64,000 bases of DNA, from assembly GCA_964475985.1 (NCBI GenBank), contig CAYYYP010000005.1, positions 55,999-119,998 of the forward strand, read 5' to 3'. The notes beneath the pieces were generated by a model that saw only the letters and a program-made list of their open reading frames with translations, was not told where the DNA came from and did not search any database. Below are positions 58,255 to 64,000 of this stretch, piece by piece. The translations under genes were made by a program, and so were the position numbers. Each line of letters opens with the position of its first letter. Position 1 is the stretch's first letter. This DNA comes from CAYYYP01 sp964475985 (GTDB lineage: Bacteria; Bdellovibrionota; UBA1018; CAYHWW01).

Positions 58255-59730
58255 TTACCTAGGGGCGAACCTAATTTCCTGGCCCTCGGCCTGCCTGACT
58301 TCCTCGGCCAAAGTTGGCTCGGGATTTCGTTGGGCCGTCGGGCCACGAAATATTACGGGAGGGTTCCCACTGAGCACTCTTAGGCCAGACTCGTTCGCGG
58401 TGTTTTCATCAAATATGGGGTCTTGAAAAAACTGCAGCAAGGTTCTGCCGGACGGGGTGGTTCTGAGTAAGTTTGTTGCGCTAAAGAGAGGTCGTAGCGC
58501 TGCCATGTGAATGACAGTGCCAAGCTTTTCATAACGAACGGCATTTTTCATTTCAGTAAAAAGGGGCGTAAATTTACTATTTTTATCCGCCGATAACACC
58601 GCACGCAGTTGCATAAGCTTTGGTAAGTCACCGTGGTCCACCACTTCCCGCAGGCCAAAAACTAAACTTTCAATGAGATCAACCCTTGGGCCATAGGTTG
58701 GCGCGTACTCGGTTCGGGCGTGCCCTGCGGCAAAACGTTGGAGCGGGGCCAATCCGCTAAACTGATCTGCCGCCAGAGTTGCTTCCCGCAAAAGTACTGT
58801 GAATATAAATTCCTTAACCTCACGGTAGTGGACGTAGTTTAGGAGCTTTTGCGCTGCCGCATGGCCAATGAGGTCTGAACGCGTTGGTGAATAAAACTCC
58901 CGAATAACATCGCTCATTCTACGATTATCAATGTCCATAGCTTTTTTAGGAGCTTGATCACTAAATAAGAAATATTCATTTGGAATCCAAGTCCCTACCG
59001 AAATGATGCGAGGATCCAAATACGTTGCGAGGCGCAAGCGCTCAAAGGGGGCTAATTCTAATCCGTATTTCGGCGGCAGCGCAGACCGCTGGAAATGGTC
59101 GATCCAGGTAAGCGTAGCAAGCCCGTATCCGACTTCTGGGTCGTAAAGCTCCCGATCAAAGCCCACCGTGATTGCATTTTCTGCTGCGTAATTTTGCAAA
59201 ATTAAAATATTAATAGGGTCATACAAAACGGGCAGACTTAAAGGATCCAATTTAATGCTATCTAGGATGACTTCGCGTAAATCCGTTAGGCTCGTATAGC
59301 CCGTTCCACCCAGTACCTGAATCCGCCGAAAAATCCTTGTTACCGAAGATTCATCACTGGAATCCAAGAGTGGCATCAGAAGTGTTAATAGATTTTCTAA
59401 GTAAGGTAACAGCTTCGGAAACAGCGCAGGCCCTTCGGTAAGCACTCCTTCAATACGCTTTAGAATTTCTTCCTTTAATTCAACGGATGGAGTGGCCAAG
59501 GCGGACACCGCGTGCCTTAGTACGACATCTTTGGCGTCAAACTTAGTGTCCCGCAAAGTCCGGTAGGAGAGCCAAGCCTGAACCAAAGTATCCTTAGATA
59601 ATGGAGCAGCCTCGCCTAAGGCGGTACGGCAACGCGGAAAACTAGGTTGTGGCGTAGGCATGGCAAAACTTAACGAAGCCCCGCATAGGATGAGAAATAG
59701 TAGCAAAAATACGACGATTCTATATTTCAG
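58255..59730 (-). CDS. Large secreted protein, unknown function, probable CTG start
   Basis: 491 residues if started at CTG 59730. A good ribosome site (GGGAG) lies five bases before, and the start adds a basic n-region (KYR) to the signal peptide KYRIVVFLLLFLILCGASLSFA; the alternative TTG at 59706 has no ribosome site and would lack the positive charge. The mature chain is mostly helical with repeated Leu/Arg segments, perhaps an alpha-solenoid, and no recognised motif. It may be exported to the periplasm. Confidence 0.6.
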   Translation of the reverse strand: MKYRIVVFLLLFLILCGASLSFAMPTPQPSFPRCRTALGEAAPLSKDTLVQAWLSYRTLRDTKFDAKDVVLRHAVSALATPSVELKEEILKRIEGVLTEGPALFPKLLPYLENLLTLLMPLLDSSDESSVTRIFRRIQVLGGTGYTSLTDLREVILDSIKLDPLSLPVLYDPINILILQNYAAENAITVGFDRELYDPEVGYGLATLTWIDHFQRSALPPKYGLELAPFERLRLATYLDPRIISVGTWIPNEYFLFSDQAPKKAMDIDNRRMSDVIREFYSPTRSDLIGHAAAQKLLNYVHYREVKEFIFTVLLREATLAADQFSGLAPLQRFAAGHARTEYAPTYGPRVDLIESLVFGLREVVDHGDLPKLMQLRAVLSADKNSKFTPLFTEMKNAVRYEKLGTVIHMAALRPLFSATNLLRTTPSGRTLLQFFQDPIFDENTANESGLRVLSGNPPVIFRGPTAQRNPEPTLAEEVRQAEGQEIRFAPR

Positions 59731-59791
59731 AAAAACTCCCGGGCTAAAAACTACCTTTCCTTAGCATCGGTACATCTAAGAAAAAAAGAAA

Positions 59792-59971
59792 TTATCCCTC
59801 GGTTTTTTGACCTTTTTCACCATAAGGGCAATGCCGACAGCCGCTGCCACAGCAATAACCACGTTTAAGATGGTATTTTTCCGTAAAAACCAATCGTCCC
59901 CACTCATCCAGGTAATAGTCCTCCCCTTCTTTTAGGGGCGGCGATGTTGGGGGATTTTCATCTTTGCTCAA
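59792..59971 (-). CDS. DUF5522 small cysteine-rich protein
   Basis: 59 residues starting at TTG 59971, with GGA nine bases upstream. The core (WGRLVFTEKYHLKRGYCC, then GSGCRHCPY) is the conserved sequence of the DUF5522 family, with four Cys in a CC-x3-C-x2-C pattern that may bind a metal or cofactor. Function unknown. Its start lies 21 bases after the stop of the poly-HAMP hybrid kinase, on the same strand, so they may be co-transcribed. Confidence 0.8.
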   Translation of the reverse strand: MSKDENPPTSPPLKEGEDYYLDEWGRLVFTEKYHLKRGYCCGSGCRHCPYGEKGQKTEG

Positions 59972-59991
59972 GAGCTTGATTCCAATGGCCT

Positions 59992-62900
59992 CTAAGCCGA
60001 AGGATGAGCCTCCGCTCGTTTACCTTCCCCACGTTCTGCCCTTTCAGGTTTTGCCGTCTTTTTAAACCAAATGTGCATAATGGAAAGCAGCTTCTCAGGG
60101 TCCACCGGCTTAGTAACGTAATCAGACGCTCCCGCACTGATGGCTTTTTCGCGATCGCCCTTCATGGCCTTGGCCGTGAGTGAGATGATGGGCAGTTTCT
60201 TAAATTTCGAAATTTTCCTGATTTCCTGCGTCGCCGTTAAACCATCCATTTCGGGCATCATGGTATCCATGAGTACGAGATCGATGTCGGGATTTTCTTT
60301 AAGCAAGTTCACGCCGATTTTTCCGTTCTCCGCGTGAAGAACTTTAATTTTCCGGGATTCTAAAACACTGTTGATGGCAAAAATATTTCGTACATCATCG
60401 TCCATCACCAGCACTTTTTTACCCGTGAAATCGGCATCCTTGGGTAAGGGTGGGATATCCAGGTTGTTCTCGGTTCCGGAATCAGAAATTCCTTTCTGCG
60501 CCGTAACGGATGCTTCAGCGCCGGAATAATTTTGTGGAAGATAAAGCGTAAAGGTACTGCCCTGCCCAGGCACGCTCTGCACTTCAATCCAGCCGCCCAA
60601 GAGACGCGCAATTTCCCGGCTAATGGTGAGCCCAAGGCCTGTGCCACCGTACTTTCTGCTCGTCGTTCCATCCGCCTGTTGGAAGGCTTCAAAAATGAGA
60701 TTTTGTTTGTCTTGAGAGATTCCTATCCCCGTATCCTTCACCATAAAGGCAATGACGGGTTGATTTGGACTTAAGTTAGACATGGCAAGCCGTTGATCAT
60801 GATCCGCCGCCTTGATGATGAGTTCCACTCGTCCCTGTTCCGTAAATTTAAACGCATTGGACAAAAGATTTTTAAGTATCTGATGCAAGCGGTTCACATC
60901 CGTGAACATGGTCTGCGGCAATTGCCCATCCATTTTGATTTCAAAGTCGAGCATTTTTTGTTCCGCCATATGCCTAAAGGTCTGCTCTACATATTCTTGC
61001 ACATGGGGCAATTTCACTTCCCTTGGATCGATCGGCATTTTGCCCGCTTCAACTTTGGAGAGGTCTAGAATTTCGTTAATGAGGCCCAGTAAATCGTTTC
61101 CGGAAGCAAACACGGTGCTTGCGAATTTGACTTGTTCCGGTGTGAGATTGCCATCCTTGTTTTCGGAAAGCATTTTGGAGAGGATCAACAAGCTATTCAG
61201 CGGGGTTCTAAGTTCATGGGACATATTGGCCAAAAACTCAGATTTATATTTAGAAATAAGCTGTAGTTGTTCGGCTTTTTCTTCAACGCTCTTAGAGGCA
61301 AGTTCCACTTCTTGATTTTTGACTTCAAGGAGTTTTGCTTTCTCATTGAGCTGGCCCGCTTGCGCTTCAAGTTCCGCATTGGACCGTTTGAGTTCCTGGA
61401 GCAACTCTTCCGTTCTCATACTTGAAGAAATCATGTTCAAAATAACGCCGATGCCGTCCATGAGTTGGTCAAGGAAGGTCAGCTGGTTCTGACTGAAACT
61501 CTTAAACGAAGCGAGTTCAATGACCGCTTTGGTTTCGCCTTCAAACAACACGGGGAGCACCACTACGTTTCTCGCCGGCGCTTCGCCAAGGCCCGTTTGT
61601 ACGTTCACAAAACCATCGGGAACATCGGTCAATAAAATTCGTTTTTTCTCAAAGGCGCATTGACCAATGAGACTTTCCTTCATGCGGTAGGTGCTTAAGA
61701 GACTTTTGCGATTGGAAAATCCGTAACTTGCAATGAGGTTCAGCGTTGGTTCCGCGCGCTCCTTATCGCGATCCTTATCTTTATCTTGGGTTTCTAACAT
61801 GAAGAATCCCCCGTGCTGCGCATCCACCAGCGGCGTTAATTCCGAAGTGATGAGCTGAGCTACGGAAACGATATTTCTTTGTCCTTGCATGAGGCCTGAG
61901 AATTTCGCCAAATTCGTTTTGAGCCAATCCTGCTCCGTATTTTTCTGCGTAGTGTCCTTAAGGTTACCGATCATCTGATTGATATTATCTTTCAGCTGAA
62001 GAACTTCCCCTTGGGCTTCAACGTTAATGGACCGAGTTAAGTCCCCTTTCGTAACGGCCGTGGACACGTCGGCGATGGCTCGCACCTGGGAGGTTAAGTT
62101 ACCGGCAAGCTGATTCACGTTATCCGTCAAATCCTTCCACGTTCCGGAAGCGCCTGGCACTTTCGCCTGACCGCCTAATTTTCCTTCAATACCCACTTCC
62201 CTCGCGACGGATGTCACTTGGTCGGCAAAAGTTCTGAGCGTGTCCGTCATGCTGTTAATCGTTTCCGCGAGCGCCGCCACTTCCCCTTTGGCTTCAAGAA
62301 CGAATTTTTCATTCAAATTTCCATTGGCCACCGCGGTCACGACCTTAACGATACCTCGCACTTGCGTCGTAAGATTAGACGCCATGAAATTCACGTTATC
62401 CGTGAGATCCTTCCACGTTCCGGCAACGCCCGGCACTTTCGCTTGAGTACCTAACTTTCCTTCGATACCCACTTCCCGCGCAACCGTAGTCACCTGGTCG
62501 GCAAAAATCCGCAGAGTGTCCGTCATGTTGTTAATGGTATCGGCAAGGGAGGCGACCTCCCCTTTCGCTTCGAGGACGAATTTTTCATTCAAGTTTCCGT
62601 TGGCCACCGCGGTCACGACCTTAACGATACCTCGCACTTGCTTCGTAAGATTGGACGCCATGAAATTCACGTTATCCGTGAGGTTTTTCCACGTTCCAGA
62701 AACTCCCTTAACTTCCGCCTGACCGCCCAGTTTTCCTTCGGTACCCACCTCCTTGGCCACCCGAGTAACTTCCGCGGCAAATGAATTCAATTGATCCACC
62801 ATGGTATTAATGGTGTTTTTTAGTTCCGCGATTTCGCCCTTGGCTTCCACCGTAATCTTTTGGGATAAGTCACCGTTGGCAACGGCCGTCGTCACTTTCG

Positions 62901-64000
62901 CAATGTTTCGCACTTGAGAAGTAAGGTTACCGGCCAACTGATTCACATTATCGGTCAAATCTTTCCACGTTCCAGAAACGTCCTTCACCACCGCCTGTCC
63001 GCCTAGTTTTCCTTCGGTACCCACCTCTTTGGCCACCCGGGTCACTTCCGCGGCAAATGAATTCAATTGATCCACCATGATGTTAATCGTGTTTTTCAGT
63101 TCCGCGATTTCGCCTCGCGCTTCCACCGTAATCTTTTGGGACAAGTCACCTTTGGCAACCGCCGTCGTAACTTTTGCAATGTTTCGCACTTGGTTGGTTA
63201 AGTTACCGGCTAGAACGTTAACGTTCTCCGTTAAATCTTTCCACGTTCCTGACACACCCTTAACGTCCGCTTGGCTACCTAATTTTCCTTCGGTGCCCAC
63301 CTCTTTAGCAACCCTCGTCACTTCCGCCGCAAAGGATCTCAGTTGGTCCACCATGATGTTAATTGTGCTTTTGAGTTCTAAGATTTCACCCTTGGCATCC
63401 ACCGTAATTTTTTGTCCAAGATCTCCGTTGGCCACCGCCGTCGTAACGTTAGCGATGTTTCGCACTTGGTTGGTGAGATTATTCGCCAGACCATTCACAT
63501 TATCCGTCAAATCTTTCCACGTTCCTGACACTCCCTTAACTTCGGCCTGACCACCTAGTTTTCCTTCGGTACCCACCTCTTTCGCCACCCGGGTCACCTC
63601 ACCGGAAAAAGAGTTGAGCTGATCCACCATGGTATTGATGGTGTTTTTTAGTGCTAGAATTTCACCTTGCGCATCAACCGTAATTTTTTGAGATAGGTCA
63701 CCTTTGGCAACGGCCGTCGTAACTTTTGCAATGTTTCGAACCTGCGCCGTTAAGTTACCCGCTAGACCATTCACGTTGTCCGTTAAATCTTTCCACGTTC
63801 CCGACACACCCTTAACGTCCGCTTGCCCCCCTAGTTTACCTTCATTACCCACCTCTTTAGCCACCCGGGTCACTTCCGCCGCAAAGGATCTGAGCGTATC
63901 CACCATGACGTTGATGGTAGTTTTTAGTTCATAAATTTCACCGCGCGCGTCCACCGTAATTTTTTGGGATAAGTCACCTTTGGCAACGGCCGTCGTAACT
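59992..64000 (-). CDS. Hybrid histidine kinase with tandem HAMP array, GAF, HisKA, HATPase and receiver domains (5' end beyond window)
   Basis: At least 1335 residues; the reading frame is open through the right edge, so the N-terminus is missing. Residues 1-660 of the visible part contain seven copies of a 92-residue HAMP-type unit with GTWKDLTDNVN as the hallmark. Next come a GAF-like domain (QHGGFFMLETQ ... VIELASF), a coiled coil, HisKA with NMSHELRTPLN (His near 913), HATPase with LLSNAFKF and GTGLGLTISREIARLLGG, and a C-terminal receiver whose phospho-Asp is in LVLMDTMMPEMDG (near 1229). Such poly-HAMP kinases resemble fungal group III osmosensors. The output partner is not adjacent. 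Confidence 0.92.
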   Translation of the reverse strand, partial: VTTAVAKGDLSQKITVDARGEIYELKTTINVMVDTLRSFAAEVTRVAKEVGNEGKLGGQADVKGVSGTWKDLTDNVNGLAGNLTAQVRNIAKVTTAVAKGDLSQKITVDAQGEILALKNTINTMVDQLNSFSGEVTRVAKEVGTEGKLGGQAEVKGVSGTWKDLTDNVNGLANNLTNQVRNIANVTTAVANGDLGQKITVDAKGEILELKSTINIMVDQLRSFAAEVTRVAKEVGTEGKLGSQADVKGVSGTWKDLTENVNVLAGNLTNQVRNIAKVTTAVAKGDLSQKITVEARGEIAELKNTINIMVDQLNSFAAEVTRVAKEVGTEGKLGGQAVVKDVSGTWKDLTDNVNQLAGNLTSQVRNIAKVTTAVANGDLSQKITVEAKGEIAELKNTINTMVDQLNSFAAEVTRVAKEVGTEGKLGGQAEVKGVSGTWKNLTDNVNFMASNLTKQVRGIVKVVTAVANGNLNEKFVLEAKGEVASLADTINNMTDTLRIFADQVTTVAREVGIEGKLGTQAKVPGVAGTWKDLTDNVNFMASNLTTQVRGIVKVVTAVANGNLNEKFVLEAKGEVAALAETINSMTDTLRTFADQVTSVAREVGIEGKLGGQAKVPGASGTWKDLTDNVNQLAGNLTSQVRAIADVSTAVTKGDLTRSINVEAQGEVLQLKDNINQMIGNLKDTTQKNTEQDWLKTNLAKFSGLMQGQRNIVSVAQLITSELTPLVDAQHGGFFMLETQDKDKDRDKERAEPTLNLIASYGFSNRKSLLSTYRMKESLIGQCAFEKKRILLTDVPDGFVNVQTGLGEAPARNVVVLPVLFEGETKAVIELASFKSFSQNQLTFLDQLMDGIGVILNMISSSMRTEELLQELKRSNAELEAQAGQLNEKAKLLEVKNQEVELASKSVEEKAEQLQLISKYKSEFLANMSHELRTPLNSLLILSKMLSENKDGNLTPEQVKFASTVFASGNDLLGLINEILDLSKVEAGKMPIDPREVKLPHVQEYVEQTFRHMAEQKMLDFEIKMDGQLPQTMFTDVNRLHQILKNLLSNAFKFTEQGRVELIIKAADHDQRLAMSNLSPNQPVIAFMVKDTGIGISQDKQNLIFEAFQQADGTTSRKYGGTGLGLTISREIARLLGGWIEVQSVPGQGSTFTLYLPQNYSGAEASVTAQKGISDSGTENNLDIPPLPKDADFTGKKVLVMDDDVRNIFAINSVLESRKIKVLHAENGKIGVNLLKENPDIDLVLMDTMMPEMDGLTATQEIRKISKFKKLPIISLTAKAMKGDREKAISAGASDYVTKPVDPEKLLSIMHIWFKKTAKPERAERGEGKRAEAHPSA
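61960..64000 (-). repeat. Tandem DNA repeat of about 276 bases coding HAMP units
   Basis: The hallmark CCTTCCACGTTCC-like segment recurs at about 62132, 62408, 62686 and onward at 276-base spacing, matching the 92-residue protein unit. Copies differ by a few substitutions, which points to older duplications with some recombination. At least seven units are visible and the array continues beyond the right edge. Confidence 0.88.

Noticed and set aside
60902..63934. Several plus-strand frames of 60-157 codons opposite the poly-HAMP kinase
   Set aside because: They mirror the repeated kinase sequence on the other strand, have no ribosome sites, and repeat with the same 276-base period, so they are shadows.
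61960..64000. CRISPR-like or satellite repeat
   Set aside because: The repeat is 276 bases long, in frame, and codes for HAMP domains, so there are no spacers.

Overview
The window looks like chromosome from a Bdellovibrio-type bacterium (Bdellovibrionota/Oligoflexia or an old-style deltaproteobacterium). This is inferred from the Gram-negative envelope proteins (signal peptides, lipoproteins, likely outer-membrane barrels), the yceD-rpmF-fab-rpiB-glyA-nusB order, PilZ/GYF signalling proteins and a poly-HAMP hybrid kinase. Species cannot be fixed from sequence alone. Genes are dense and no stretch longer than about 300 bases is left without a gene or site.

1-30.7 kb is backbone. A minus-strand group ends in pyrE (cut by the left edge). 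It is followed by secreted and membrane proteins of unknown role, then a ketone-body/acetoacetate module (CoA-transferase A and B plus thiolase). Next come an N-acetylglucosamine-6-phosphate deacetylase-like protein, a pair of secreted unknowns, and the plus-strand run yceD, rpmF, fabD, fabG, acpP, fabF, rpiB, glyA, nusB, from which plsX and fabH are absent. After two unknowns comes an unusual aldehyde dehydrogenase-START fusion and an RluA-type pseudouridine synthase, then a minus-strand set of CDF transporter, HAD phosphatase and TPR protein. A MepA-like endopeptidase and tRNA-His close this part.

30.7 to about 46.4 kb looks accessory. It starts right behind tRNA-His with a broken tyrosine integrase. 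It then carries a compact three-gene operon (63-aa protein, PIN-like nuclease, TOTE-type primase-helicase), a lysozyme-like/DUF3892 protein with a DUF4431 lipoprotein, a serine-recombinase remnant, and an arsenic operon (ArsI-like, ACR3, ArsC, ArsP-like permease, thioredoxin-like) without an ArsR. A secreted polysaccharide deacetylase, a membrane-sensor-fused trehalose-6-phosphate synthase opposite a LysR regulator, a small HTH protein and a two-helix channel complete it. No second att copy of the tRNA end was found by eye, so the right boundary is uncertain.

46.5-54.3 kb is a metal block. csoR, a Cu(I) P-type ATPase and a multicopper oxidase joined to a CopB-like barrel are chained by ATGA overlaps behind a near-consensus promoter embedded in a CsoR operator. 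A small secreted protein and a Ca-type P-ATPase follow. 54.4-64 kb returns to signalling and stress: a histidine kinase, OxyR divergent from ahpC-ahpD with a candidate OxyR site, two secreted unknowns, a 59-aa DUF5522 protein, and the poly-HAMP hybrid kinase that runs off the right edge.

The best candidate for an undescribed system is the 31.9-35.4 kb operon: a short charged protein and a PIN-like nuclease coupled to a TOTE-family primase-helicase inside a tRNA-linked island.
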